Source: Desulfobacteraceae bacterium (GTDB lineage Bacteria > Desulfobacterota > Desulfobacteria > Desulfobacterales > Desulfosarcinaceae). Taken from it: a stretch of DNA of 33,764 bases. Within the stretch, counting starts at the first letter, position 1, and the number at the start of each line of letters is the position of its first letter. The stretch lies in the NCBI GenBank assembly GCA_027068085.1, contig JAMOUQ010000033.1:1-33764 (forward strand), read 5' to 3'. Below the pieces are notes generated by a model. It made no database searches. It was not told where the DNA came from and saw nothing but the letters and a program-made list of their open reading frames with translations. The position numbers were made by a program, and so were the translations under genes. Of this stretch, positions 20,943 through 29,400 are shown piece after piece.

Positions 20943-23516
20943 CTATGATCCGGCCGCGGGAAACTCTATGGTGAAAGTGGTTCCCTGCCCGACACGGCTC
21001 CGGACGGATATGGTGGCATTGTAGTCTTTAAGTATGCCGTAACTGATGCTTACCCCCAGCCCGGTGCCCTTGCCCACTTTCTTGGTGGTGAAAAACGGCT
21101 CGAATATTTTGTTTTGAACTTCCTCTGACATTCCGATGCCGGTATCACTGACTTCCACCACGACCCGATTGTCGCGTTTGAAGCTGCGGATGGTCAACTT
21201 TTTTTCTATTTTCTCCTCCGGGTTGCGCTCCGCCTTTTCATCCATGGCGTCGATGGCGTTGGTGACCAGATTGATAAATACCTGTTCGAGACGGTTGTGT
21301 TCGGCAAGTACCGGAGGAAGATCGTCCGCCAGTTCCAGCACCACCTCGACCTGGTGGACCTTGAGCTGATGGCCAAGGACCTTGAACACGTCCCTGATGG
21401 GATCGTTGATATCGATCTTGGTGTAATTGATTTCGGACTGACGGGCAAAATCGCGGACGTGCTTTATGACCGAGGTCGCCCGGGCCACGTTGTCGATTAT
21501 ATCCATGGCCATCGTTTTCAGCTCTTGTTCGGGAATCTTTTTGCCCCGGTTGACCATTTTCAGGAAATAATCGGCACATATCTGGATGACGTTCAGGGGC
21601 TGGTTGATTTCATGGGCCATGCCGGCCGCCATCAGTCCCAGGGTCGTCATCTTGCTGGCCTGGATCAGCTGGGTCTCTTTCTCCACGGTTTCGGTTACGT
21701 CGGTGGTGGAGGCGATGAGAATTTCGCTGTCTCCGTATTTTGCCTGGCTTACATTTATGTTTACAAAGATCGGCATTCCGTTCTTTTTGAAATGTTTCTT
21801 CTTGGTCAGCAAAATGGACCGGTCTTCGGCAAGGCTGAGAAGCCGCCTTTTGACTTCGTCGTCGTTTTTGTCCCCCAGATCCAGGAAGCTCATTTGCATC
21901 ATTTCTTCCCGGCTGTAACCGTAGTGGTCCTGGGCGCGGTGATTGGTGTCCAGTATCTTGAGGCTGTCTTTGTCGAGAATGAAAATCGGATTGGGATCGT
22001 TGTTGAAAAGGGAACGGTACTTTTTCTCGGAGCGGCGGACCTGCTCCTGGAGCATGGCGTTTTCCACGGCGACGCCGATCCGGTTGCCGATAAGCTCCAG
22101 GATCGGCTTGTCGGCGGAGCTGAATTTTTCGGGCTCGCGGCTGCCTATCCTGATGACGCCGATGCTGGTCTTGCCCTTGGTGAAGATGGGGATGAAAGCC
22201 ACCGACTGCAGAGCTTCATAGCTGTCCAGGCACACACTGGACCGCATTTCTTCGTCCAGGCGGCCGATGATGGTAAAGCGGCCGTTGAGGGCGATATCGT
22301 GCAGGAAAGCGTCAGCCTCCCGGGAGCGTTCGCTCTGGCAAACGTCGCTGGGCGCGCCGTAGCTGTATTGGAGATAGAATTTTTCGTCCTTGCCTTTCAG
22401 AAAGATGCAGATGGTATCGGCGCCGATGAAGTCCCGTATCACCTTCATGGCCGATTCCAGCCTTTTCTGGAAGGGCTCGGGAGAGTTAAGGGCGGAGTAG
22501 ATGGCAACCAGGGTGCTTTGCTCCCGGGTGTGTCTTTCGCGCTCCTGCTCGGCCCGCTTGTCTTCAGTCGTATCCCACAGGGTTTCGATGGCGCCGATTA
22601 TCTTGCCGTCGGGAGCCTTAATGGGGGCTGCCGTAAACCAGCACCATTTGCCGTTATCGCCCAGGTTGGGAAAGAATATCTCGGCTTCGTAGGCCCCCTC
22701 TATAAGGACCGATTTCTTCCATTTCTGGCCGTAGAGCTTCTTGATTTCCTCTTCGCTGATCTGGTCAAGGATTACGTCGGCCATCGTAGGTCTTTCCCGC
22801 TGCCAGAACGGAAGCCACGATTTGGTGGTGCCGACGATCCTGGAGGCCGGAAATCCGGTCAGCTTTTCCAGGGCCCTGTTCCAGTGGGTGACCACATGGT
22901 TCTGATCGATGACGAATGTCGGTATGGTGCTGCCCTCGATGATCTGCGAAAGCACCCGTTGGTTGTCTATGAGGTCGATCTCTATCTGGCGGGCCCGCTT
23001 GTGGCGTTCGACCAGGATCCTGGAAAGCTCGTTGGCATACTGGCTGAAGAGGGAAACGGCCTCGGCCGGAGATTTGATGCCCTGCTTGGCCTTTTCCAGG
23101 GCGCTGGCCTTGATCATCTCCACCCTCAGCAGGTCCCACACTGTCCTTACGTCATAATGTTCGATGAGTTGAATATGCCCGGGAATCTGGCGGCGCAGTT
23201 CGGCCCCCAGTTCCAGGTCGTTGGTGATTTCCAAAATGGTGGTCAGTCCCGGCAGCTTGAACAGTTCCCTGTAGTCGGTTGTGGTATGGATGCCCTGTGA
23301 AGCGGCGTAGACCATGCCGGGCGCCTTGGGGTTGATGTCGGCCACCGCGACCACCTGAGGCTGGAGGCTGTAAAGCTCGCTCTTGCAGATCGTTTTGAGA
23401 AAACGGAGACAAAAACGCCCGCCGCCGATAATGGCGATCCGGGGCCCCAAAAGCTCCTTAATCAAATTGCCCTGGGCATTGTTCAGGGCTTGATCCAGCT
23501 GGTGGACGAATTGCAT
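20943..23516 (-). CDS. PAS/GAF histidine kinase with an N-terminal Rossmann-like domain
   Basis: An 857-aa soluble kinase. Residues about 24-130 look like a dinucleotide-binding fold. They show RIAIIGGGRFCLRF (26-39), an acidic strand end at D60 in VVAVADINPKAPG, and TTTDYRELFKLPGLTTILEI, as in homoserine-dehydrogenase- or DapB-like NAD(P) domains. A helical linker leads to a PAS domain (about 190-325), a GAF domain (about 340-485) and a second PAS (about 495-610). The HisKA phospho-His is H635 in GMAHEINQPLNV. The HATPase has NLVTNAIDAM, DTGIGM and GTGLG. The kinase core appears fully functional. The start at 23516 has GGAG 8 nt upstream, 16 bp after the antiporter gene. Sensing of NAD(P)H redox state is an attractive inference but is not shown. 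Confidence 0.92.
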   Translation of the reverse strand: MQFVHQLDQALNNAQGNLIKELLGPRIAIIGGGRFCLRFLKTICKSELYSLQPQVVAVADINPKAPGMVYAASQGIHTTTDYRELFKLPGLTTILEITNDLELGAELRRQIPGHIQLIEHYDVRTVWDLLRVEMIKASALEKAKQGIKSPAEAVSLFSQYANELSRILVERHKRARQIEIDLIDNQRVLSQIIEGSTIPTFVIDQNHVVTHWNRALEKLTGFPASRIVGTTKSWLPFWQRERPTMADVILDQISEEEIKKLYGQKWKKSVLIEGAYEAEIFFPNLGDNGKWCWFTAAPIKAPDGKIIGAIETLWDTTEDKRAEQERERHTREQSTLVAIYSALNSPEPFQKRLESAMKVIRDFIGADTICIFLKGKDEKFYLQYSYGAPSDVCQSERSREADAFLHDIALNGRFTIIGRLDEEMRSSVCLDSYEALQSVAFIPIFTKGKTSIGVIRIGSREPEKFSSADKPILELIGNRIGVAVENAMLQEQVRRSEKKYRSLFNNDPNPIFILDKDSLKILDTNHRAQDHYGYSREEMMQMSFLDLGDKNDDEVKRRLLSLAEDRSILLTKKKHFKKNGMPIFVNINVSQAKYGDSEILIASTTDVTETVEKETQLIQASKMTTLGLMAAGMAHEINQPLNVIQICADYFLKMVNRGKKIPEQELKTMAMDIIDNVARATSVIKHVRDFARQSEINYTKIDINDPIRDVFKVLGHQLKVHQVEVVLELADDLPPVLAEHNRLEQVFINLVTNAIDAMDEKAERNPEEKIEKKLTIRSFKRDNRVVVEVSDTGIGMSEEVQNKIFEPFFTTKKVGKGTGLGVSISYGILKDYNATISVRSRVGQGTTFTIEFPAAGS

Positions 23517-23532
23517 GGGCCGAACTCCGCTG

Positions 23533-25122
23533 TTAGAAAAATAGCAAGCTGATGCCAACGAAAGACGGAACCAGAAAAACCAGGCTGTATTTCAGTATGT
23601 ACCCGAAAAAGCTGGGCATGGGGGTTCCGGCCTCTTCCGCTATGGAACGTACCATGAAATTGGGGGCATTGCCAATGTAACTGCAGGAACCGAAAAAAAC
23701 GGCTCCTGTCGATATGGCCTTCAGGTAGACAGAATGTTCGGCTATCAGTTTCGTCACCGCCTGAGCCTCTGCCACTCCGGGGTAAAACTGGCCCAGGGCG
23801 GTGTTAAAGAACGTAAGGTAAGTTGGTGCATTGTCAAGAAAACTTGAAAGGGCGCCGGTTGCCCAGAAATAGTTGGCCGGCCGGTTGACGGCATTGATCA
23901 GAAATGCCAGGGCGCCCCGGCTTCCGGCCTTCAGGATCAGCAGGCAGGGGATCATGGTGACAAATATGCCGATGAAGAGATAGGCGACTTCTTTTATCGG
24001 GAACCAGGAAAATTCGTTGGCTTCGCGTACGTCGGCGGGTGTGGTGGCAAGAGAGGCGATGCCCATCAAGATCAGAAATCCGTCCCGCGCCCAATCCTGG
24101 ATTGCGCGGTGGATACCCAGCGTCGACACCTGGCCCCAGTCGACCAGACCGCTGACAAGCACCGCTGCCACTATTCCGATCAGGAAAATGAAATTGTAAA
24201 CCCCTTCGAGCCGCAACCGTTCTTTTTCCTGCGGGCCTTCGGCCCGGACGGCGTTTTCGATGCGTTCCTTTTCCCTGCGGTAATGGTACAGGTCCAGCAG
24301 GAAATAGATGGCCAGGAGGATTCCTGAAACCGCCAGCATGTGCGGCAGGGTGTTGAAAGTCCAGAAAAACGGCACTCCGTGCAAAAAGCCCAGGAAAAGC
24401 GGCGGATCACCAAGGGGCGTCAGGGCTCCGCCGATGTTGGCCACCAGGAAGATGAAAAAGACGACCATGAATGTCCTGTTCTTGCGTTTGCGGTTGGCCC
24501 GCAGAAAGGGACGGATCAGCAACATGGCCGCTCCGGTTGTTCCCATCCAGGAAGCCAGAACGGTTCCGATTATCAGCATTATCAGATTGACAAGCGGTGT
24601 CCCGGCCAGTGTGCCCCGGAGCAGAATCCCGCCCGAGACGGTGTACAGTGACCATAGCAGGATGATGAAAGGAACGTAGTCTGCCAGAAGGATGTGGGCT
24701 ATTTCGTGGGCCGCGCTCCAATGATAGGTGAATAAAAAAGGTACGGCCAGAGCAGCCGCCCAGAAAGCCGAAATTTTTCCGAAATGGTGATGCCAGAATT
24801 CGGCCGCGATCAGGGGCATCAGGGCGATTGACAGAAGCATCCCGGCAAAAGGGATGCAGCTGGCCAGGGGCAGCTTTTCGCCCAGATTTTCGTTGCCATG
24901 ACCGGCCGATGCCTGCAAATGGTGATCGTCGCCTGAAACCGGTGCGGATTCCCGTTCCTGTTCCGGGTTGACGGATATGCCTTCTGCATGACCGGCGGCG
25001 ACAGCCGGAGGGGCTGCGAAACAGCGGTCGATGTCTGCACCCAGGACAAGATACGTGGTTGCAAGCAGCAGGATAACAAGAAATCTGTGCGGAATTTTTG
25101 CCTTATGCCTCATGATCACCAT
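23533..25122 (-). CDS. NhaD-type sodium:proton antiporter (IT superfamily)
   Basis: A 529-aa membrane protein with an N-terminal hydrophobic segment (14-34) that may be a signal anchor. A polar, His-containing periplasmic stretch (DDHHLQASAGHGN) follows, then about eleven helices. NhaD/arsenite-permease-like motifs are NIGGALTPLGDPPLFLGFLH, SSFLDNAPTYLTFFN and GSCSYIGNAPNFMVRSIAEE. It should exchange cytoplasmic Na+ for H+ across the inner membrane. AAAGGA lies 7 nt before ATG 25122; ATG 25113 is an alternative. It is the first gene of the signalling operon and has its own promoter about 75 bp upstream. Being the lead gene before two kinases suggests ion or energy status is what the unit responds to. 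Confidence 0.9.
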   Translation of the reverse strand: MVIMRHKAKIPHRFLVILLLATTYLVLGADIDRCFAAPPAVAAGHAEGISVNPEQERESAPVSGDDHHLQASAGHGNENLGEKLPLASCIPFAGMLLSIALMPLIAAEFWHHHFGKISAFWAAALAVPFLFTYHWSAAHEIAHILLADYVPFIILLWSLYTVSGGILLRGTLAGTPLVNLIMLIIGTVLASWMGTTGAAMLLIRPFLRANRKRKNRTFMVVFFIFLVANIGGALTPLGDPPLFLGFLHGVPFFWTFNTLPHMLAVSGILLAIYFLLDLYHYRREKERIENAVRAEGPQEKERLRLEGVYNFIFLIGIVAAVLVSGLVDWGQVSTLGIHRAIQDWARDGFLILMGIASLATTPADVREANEFSWFPIKEVAYLFIGIFVTMIPCLLILKAGSRGALAFLINAVNRPANYFWATGALSSFLDNAPTYLTFFNTALGQFYPGVAEAQAVTKLIAEHSVYLKAISTGAVFFGSCSYIGNAPNFMVRSIAEEAGTPMPSFFGYILKYSLVFLVPSFVGISLLFF

Positions 25123-25202
25123 CCTTAAGTCCTTTATCGATCGTCCTGCGGCGTAAAATGGGTTTTAGCAAATAAATCCCAATAATAAAATAAAGTTATC
25201 AC

Positions 25203-25231
25203 AATATCACATATTTTGGAAACACTGTCAA
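25203..25231 (-). promoter_or_regulatory. Promoter of the antiporter-kinase operon
   Basis: On the minus strand TTGACA (25226-25231, perfect) is followed after 17 bp by GATATT (25203-25208, four of six). Transcription would start near 25196, leaving a leader of about 74 nt. Overlapping the -10 is a tandem TGTGATA/TGTGATA-like direct repeat, which could be a regulator half-site pair. Confidence 0.5.
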
Positions 25232-25709
25232 CACGCCCCGGGCGCTGACGGGGGCATGCCCCTTTCAGATCAGGACAGCTTAGATCCTGCTGAAATATCT
25301 GTCGAATGTTTCCAAAAGACGGTCATCCGGACATGGGACCGGGAAGGATATGCCCGAGGACCGCGCACCGCATTTCCGGTAAGGGGAAAGTGGCGGCTCA
25401 CGGGTTGCAAAAAGTCCCGCGCAAATAATGAGGCTTGACTTTCGTTACCTTTTGATGAAAATAGAGGCCACTTCGAAGGAAAATAAGAAATGTAATCCTC
25501 AGAAAGATCGGCAAGATTTGCGTAATTACTAAATTGATGTGTACCAGATCCTTAATGCGCATAAAAATTCATTGGTTTTAGAAAACCGCATGCTTTGCCT
25601 GCGGTAAAAACCTGAACGTCGGGAGCCCCGGCGGTTTCCCGCACTCCGGTTGTAGTTCCCCGGTCGTAGCCAAACTGACAGCCTAACCGAAAAGCCAAAG
25701 GAGGAATGG
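25232..25709. other. Divergent intergenic region before the peptide transporter operon
   Basis: About 480 bp with no firmly supported gene. A 60-codon frame at 25256-25438 (plus) has believable composition but its ATG lies inside a GC palindrome (GGGGCATGCCCC) with no properly spaced ribosome site. TTGACT at 25435-25440 with GAAAAT at 25457-25462 is a weak promoter candidate. The later part would be a transporter leader and contains a perfect 6-bp hairpin, ACCGCA (25585-25590) with TGCGGT (25600-25605). No known riboswitch is recognised. Confidence 0.45.
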
Positions 25710-27275
25710 ATGATGAAGAGTTTCAGATGGTTACTTGTTGGCGTGCTCATACTCGCCATGGTGTGCGCCACAACGGACGTCATGGCCAAAAAGAAGACGG
25801 TGCTGGTATACGGAACCACTGAAAAAGTTACCGACATGGATCCGGCCAATGCTTACGACTTTCACACCTGGGAGATATTCTACAATATTTACCAGGGACT
25901 CATGGGTTACCCCCCGGGAAAGACCAACCTGGTCCCGGCCCTGGCCGAGTCTTACACCATCAGCAAAGATGGCAAGGCTTATACCTTCAAGCTCAAAAAA
26001 GGCCTCAAGTTCAGTGACGGCACCCCCTTTGACGCCAAGGCGGTCAAATGGTCCCTGGACAGGGTCATCCGCCTCAAGGGAGATCCTTCCTGGCTGGTTA
26101 CCGACTTTGTCGACCATGTGGAAGTGGTGGACAAATACACGGTAAGGTACGTCCTTAAAAACCCCTGCGCCTATTTCCCCTCTCTGGTCGCAACCGTGCC
26201 GTATTATCCGGTAAACCCCAATGTCTATCCGGCCGACAAGATCATCAAGGATCCGGCCGAACTCAAAGGCGGCAAGCTGGTGGGTCTCGGACCTTATCAG
26301 GCGGTTTCATTCAAGCGTGACGAGGAGATCATTCTCGATGTCAATCCTTATTACAAGGGCCCCAAACCGAAAAACGACCGGGTGGTTATCCGCTATTTTG
26401 CAGACGCCACCACCATGCGTCTGGCCCTTGAAAAGGGTGAGCTGGATTTCGCCTTCAAAACCTTCAACCCTTCCGATATAGTCGATCTTCAGAAATCAAA
26501 GAAGCTTATCACCATCAAAGGCCAGGGCCCCTATATCCGCTACATCTGTTTTCAGTGCCAGAAGCCGCCTTTCGACGACAAGGTGGTGCGCAAGGCCATC
26601 GCTGCCGCCATCGACCGCAAGGAAATTATCCGCAAGGTCTTTCTGGGCCAGAACGAGCCCCTCTATTCCATGGTGCCCAAGGGCATGTGGACCCACGAGG
26701 ATAGCTTCCTGACGGAAATCGGCGACGGCAACGTGAAGCTCTGCAAGAAGCTGCTTGCCTCCCGCGGTTACAACGCCAAGAACAAGCTCAAGTTCGAACT
26801 GTGGTACACACCCAGCCATTACGGGGATACCGAGGTCGACATGGCTGCCGTAATCAAGCGTCAGCTTGAAGCGACAGGGGTCATCCAGGTGACGGTAAAA
26901 TCGGCTGAGTGGGCGACTTACAAGCAAAACTGGCGCGACAAGCTGATGAATGTCTTCCTGCTTGGATGGTACCCGGATTACATCGATCCTGACAACTACA
27001 CGGCTGCTTTTGCCGGCACCGCCGGTTCGGCCGGAAACGGTATTTTCTTTTCCAACAAGCAATGGGACGCGATGTTTGTGGAGGCCCAGAAGAATCCGGA
27101 TCAGAACAAGCGCGCCGCAATCTATAAGAAGATCCAGAAGATGTGGACAGATGAAGTTCCCACGGTTCCGATCTTCCAGGGGACCCTCTACCTGTTCACC
27201 CAGAAGAATATCCGCGGAGTCATGATTTCTCCGACCCTGCAGTTCATCTACGCTCCGATAGAAAAGGTGAAATAG
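25710..27275 (+). CDS. Peptide/solute ABC transporter substrate-binding protein (SBP family 5)
   Basis: A 521-aa periplasmic binding protein of the DppA/OppA/NikA family. Residues 1-26 form a signal peptide (FRWLLVGVLILAMVCATTDV, cleaved near VMA). There is no lipobox cysteine, so the protein should be free in the periplasm. Family marks are TDMDPANAYDFHTWEIFYNI, YTFKLKKGLKFSDGTPFDAK, VRKAIAAAIDRKEIIRKVFL and GWYPDYIDPDNY. Substrate is most likely a di- or oligopeptide given the M24 peptidase in the same run, but nickel or sugar relatives exist. The ribosome site AAAGGAGG is very strong. Two adjacent ATGs (25710, 25713) follow, the second with the better spacing. Two hairpins follow the gene before the permease genes. 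Confidence 0.93.
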   Translation: MMKSFRWLLVGVLILAMVCATTDVMAKKKTVLVYGTTEKVTDMDPANAYDFHTWEIFYNIYQGLMGYPPGKTNLVPALAESYTISKDGKAYTFKLKKGLKFSDGTPFDAKAVKWSLDRVIRLKGDPSWLVTDFVDHVEVVDKYTVRYVLKNPCAYFPSLVATVPYYPVNPNVYPADKIIKDPAELKGGKLVGLGPYQAVSFKRDEEIILDVNPYYKGPKPKNDRVVIRYFADATTMRLALEKGELDFAFKTFNPSDIVDLQKSKKLITIKGQGPYIRYICFQCQKPPFDDKVVRKAIAAAIDRKEIIRKVFLGQNEPLYSMVPKGMWTHEDSFLTEIGDGNVKLCKKLLASRGYNAKNKLKFELWYTPSHYGDTEVDMAAVIKRQLEATGVIQVTVKSAEWATYKQNWRDKLMNVFLLGWYPDYIDPDNYTAAFAGTAGSAGNGIFFSNKQWDAMFVEAQKNPDQNKRAAIYKKIQKMWTDEVPTVPIFQGTLYLFTQKNIRGVMISPTLQFIYAPIEKVK

Positions 27276-27302
27276 AAGTCCTGAACCAAGCCCGGAATAA
27301 CG

Positions 27303-27337
27303 AGGCCGCCTGCGATGTTGGTGCCGGCGGCCTTTTT
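27303..27337 (+). terminator. Intrinsic terminator/attenuator after the binding-protein gene
   Basis: AGGCCGCC (27303-27310) pairs with GGCGGCCT (27326-27333) around a 15-nt loop and runs into TTTTT (27333-27337). This is a canonical Rho-independent terminator about 30 bp after the stop. The permease genes follow in the same direction, so it probably acts as partial termination that keeps binding-protein mRNA in excess. Confidence 0.75.
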
Positions 27338-27360
27338 CACCCTTTGCCGGCGGGCATCTT

Positions 27361-27381
27361 CCGGTCCGGGTCAGGGACCGG
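27361..27381 (+). other. Second hairpin between binding-protein and permease genes
   Basis: CCGGTCC (27361-27367) pairs perfectly with GGACCGG (27375-27381) around a 7-nt loop, 24 bp after the terminator. Without a T-run it may be an RNA-stability or processing element shielding the downstream transcript. The remaining 100 bp to the permease gene show no gene or clear promoter. Confidence 0.4.
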
Positions 27382-27483
27382 ACCTCGGGAGGGCCACGGC
27401 AAAAGTCAGAAGAGGCGAAGCAAACAGAGTGCCGGATTACGGCTGGCGCGTGTGATCCTTCCAACCCCTGAATTGGTACTGAA

Positions 27484-28500
27484 ATGAAAAACCTCATCAG
27501 ATATGTAGTGACCCGTGCCCTGCTGACCATCCCCATGCTGCTGATCCTGCTGACCATCGTCTTCGTGGTCGTAAGGGTCATGCCCGGGGATCCCGTGTCT
27601 TCCATGCTGGGCGGCCATGCACCCCAAAGCGTCATCGACCAGAAGAAAGAAGAACTTGGCCTCAACAGGCCGTTGATAGTTCAATACGGAGATTACTTGA
27701 TGCAGATCTGCCGGCTGGATTTCGGTGAGTCGATGATTCTGCATCAGAAAGTACTCGATGCGATCGGCGACAAGATACCGGCGACCATCGAGCTGACTTT
27801 CTTCGGCATGATAATCACCCTTCTGGTAGGTGTGCCCCTGGGGGCGTATGCGGCCGACAAAAGGCGGTCGGCCCAGGATTACGCCATCAGGTTGTATGGT
27901 ATCGTCATCTATTGCATTCCGGTTTACTGGCTGGGACTCATGCTCCAGATGATCTTCGGGGTCTGGATGGACATCCTTCCGGTCGCAGGCCGTACCGGGG
28001 CGAGGGTATTCGTGTCGACCTTCGAGAAGACCGGCTTTTATACTCTTGACACTCTGCTGGTCAGGGATTTCGAGGCCTTCGCAGACGTAATGCTCCATCT
28101 CGTTCTGCCATCGGTGACACTCGGACTGGTGCTTTCCGGCATTTTCATAAGATTGACCCGGGCCAACATGCTCGATGTCCTCAAGTCCGACTATATCCTG
28201 GCTGCGGAAGCCAGGGGGATCCGCCACCGGCGTGTCGTTTACAAGCATGCCATCCTCAACGCCTTCGTGCCGATCCTGACAATGATGGGCCTACAGGTGG
28301 CCTTGCTGATGGCCGGCGCCGTGCTGACGGAGAGTACTTTTTCGTGGCCCGGGATGGGCAGGCTGCTGCTGGAAAGAATTTATCTCAGAGATTATCCCAC
28401 GATTCAGGGCATAATCGTTATTTTCGCCTTGATCGTGGCCTTCGTATCCTTGATAGTGGATATAATTTACGCCCTGGTTGATCCAAGGGTCAGGTACTAG
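27484..28500 (+). CDS. Peptide ABC transporter permease, DppB/OppB type
   Basis: A 338-aa inner-membrane permease with six helices. The N-terminal signature of the DppB family is present (YVVTRALLTIPMLLILLTIV, and later MPGDPV). The cytoplasmic EAA loop that contacts the ATPases is AAEARGIRHRRVVYKHAILN followed by AFVPIL. The C-terminal ALVDPRVRY ending is typical. The ATG has no good ribosome site, in contrast to the binding protein upstream, which fits lower expression. It ends 14 bp before the second permease gene. Confidence 0.93.
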   Translation: MKNLIRYVVTRALLTIPMLLILLTIVFVVVRVMPGDPVSSMLGGHAPQSVIDQKKEELGLNRPLIVQYGDYLMQICRLDFGESMILHQKVLDAIGDKIPATIELTFFGMIITLLVGVPLGAYAADKRRSAQDYAIRLYGIVIYCIPVYWLGLMLQMIFGVWMDILPVAGRTGARVFVSTFEKTGFYTLDTLLVRDFEAFADVMLHLVLPSVTLGLVLSGIFIRLTRANMLDVLKSDYILAAEARGIRHRRVVYKHAILNAFVPILTMMGLQVALLMAGAVLTESTFSWPGMGRLLLERIYLRDYPTIQGIIVIFALIVAFVSLIVDIIYALVDPRVRY

Positions 28501-28514
28501 GAGTTTTTCTGCCG

Positions 28515-29399
28515 ATGAAGTATTCTCCAACTTCAGCCATGGGACAGCTGATCGGCCGCATGACCGGTATGGGCCGGAAGTACGGAGTCGAGTGGTGGAT
28601 TCTGGTGATCGGAGCCGTTATCATTGCGGCCATTATCATCATGGCCCTGCTTGCCCCCTGGCTGGCTCCATACAGCCCGCATGATCAGGCCACCGGCCCT
28701 CAGCTCGCACCGCCTTCCGGCCGGCACTGGCTCGGAACCGACAATCTGCAAAGGGATGTGCTGTCGCGTATCATCTACGGGTCGCGCACGATTCTGGGGG
28801 TTGCCATCCTGGCGGCCCTGCTTTCTTCGACCATCGGGATAACCATGGGACTGATATCGGGCTACACGGGCGGTTTCATGGACAAATCGCTGTCGCTGGT
28901 GATGGACTCGGTCTATTCTTTTCCCGGCCTGATCCTGGCGATAGCCTTTGCGGCCATGCTGGAGCCGGGAGTTATCAGTATCACCATTGCCGTGGCGGTC
29001 ATTTATATACCGACGTATTTCCGCCTGGTCCGGGGACAGACCCTGTCGATCAAGGAAGAATTGTACGTGGAAGCGGCCCGGGCCATCGGCGCTCCGGGAA
29101 AGGTCATATTGTGGAAATACATCTTCCCGAACGTGATCGCCACAACCGTGGTGGTGTTCACCATGAACGTGGGTGATGCAATCATGATCGAGGCGGCCCT
29201 GACTTATCTGGGCCTGGGCTTGCCTCCTTCGGTTGTCGATTGGGGCATGGATCTGGCCATGGGTAAAAAGTTCCTGCCTTCCGGACAGTGGTGGCTGATT
29301 ACTTTCCCGGGCGGAATGATATCTCTTCTGGCCCTGGGATTTACCATGCTGGGCGAAGGGTTGGCTGAAATATTGAATCCAAGGTTACTGGAGCGATAG
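28515..29399 (+). CDS. Peptide ABC transporter permease, DppC/OppC type
   Basis: A 294-aa permease. An N-terminal cytoplasmic part and first helix ([20 protein letters not shown]) lead into the conserved [20 protein letters not shown] segment. The EAA loop is [20 protein letters not shown] followed by PNV, and the ending [12 protein letters not shown] is standard. It pairs with the preceding DppB-like protein as the membrane channel. AGGAG overlaps the upstream stop codon (28498-28503), 11 nt before the ATG. Confidence 0.94.
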   Translation: MKYSPTSAMGQLIGRMTGMGRKYGVEWWILVIGAVIIAAIIIMALLAPWLAPYSPHDQATGPQLAPPSGRHWLGTDNLQRDVLSRIIYGSRTILGVAILAALLSSTIGITMGLISGYTGGFMDKSLSLVMDSVYSFPGLILAIAFAAMLEPGVISITIAVAVIYIPTYFRLVRGQTLSIKEELYVEAARAIGAPGKVILWKYIFPNVIATTVVVFTMNVGDAIMIEAALTYLGLGLPPSVVDWGMDLAMGKKFLPSGQWWLITFPGGMISLLALGFTMLGEGLAEILNPRLLER

Positions 29400-29400
29400 G

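Noticed and set aside
19665-20948. A 427-codon open frame on the plus strand
   Set aside because: Antisense shadow of the receiver-PAS-kinase gene with no recognisable domain or ribosome site.
21297-23300. A 667-codon open frame on the plus strand
   Set aside because: It lies exactly antisense to the histidine kinase, whose domains are unmistakable; its product is rich in Gly/Val/His as expected from a reverse-strand shadow of G+C-rich codons.
26496-27665. A 389-codon open frame on the minus strand
   Set aside because: Antisense to the binding-protein gene; it also spans the terminator and the start of the permease gene, which a real gene would be unlikely to do.
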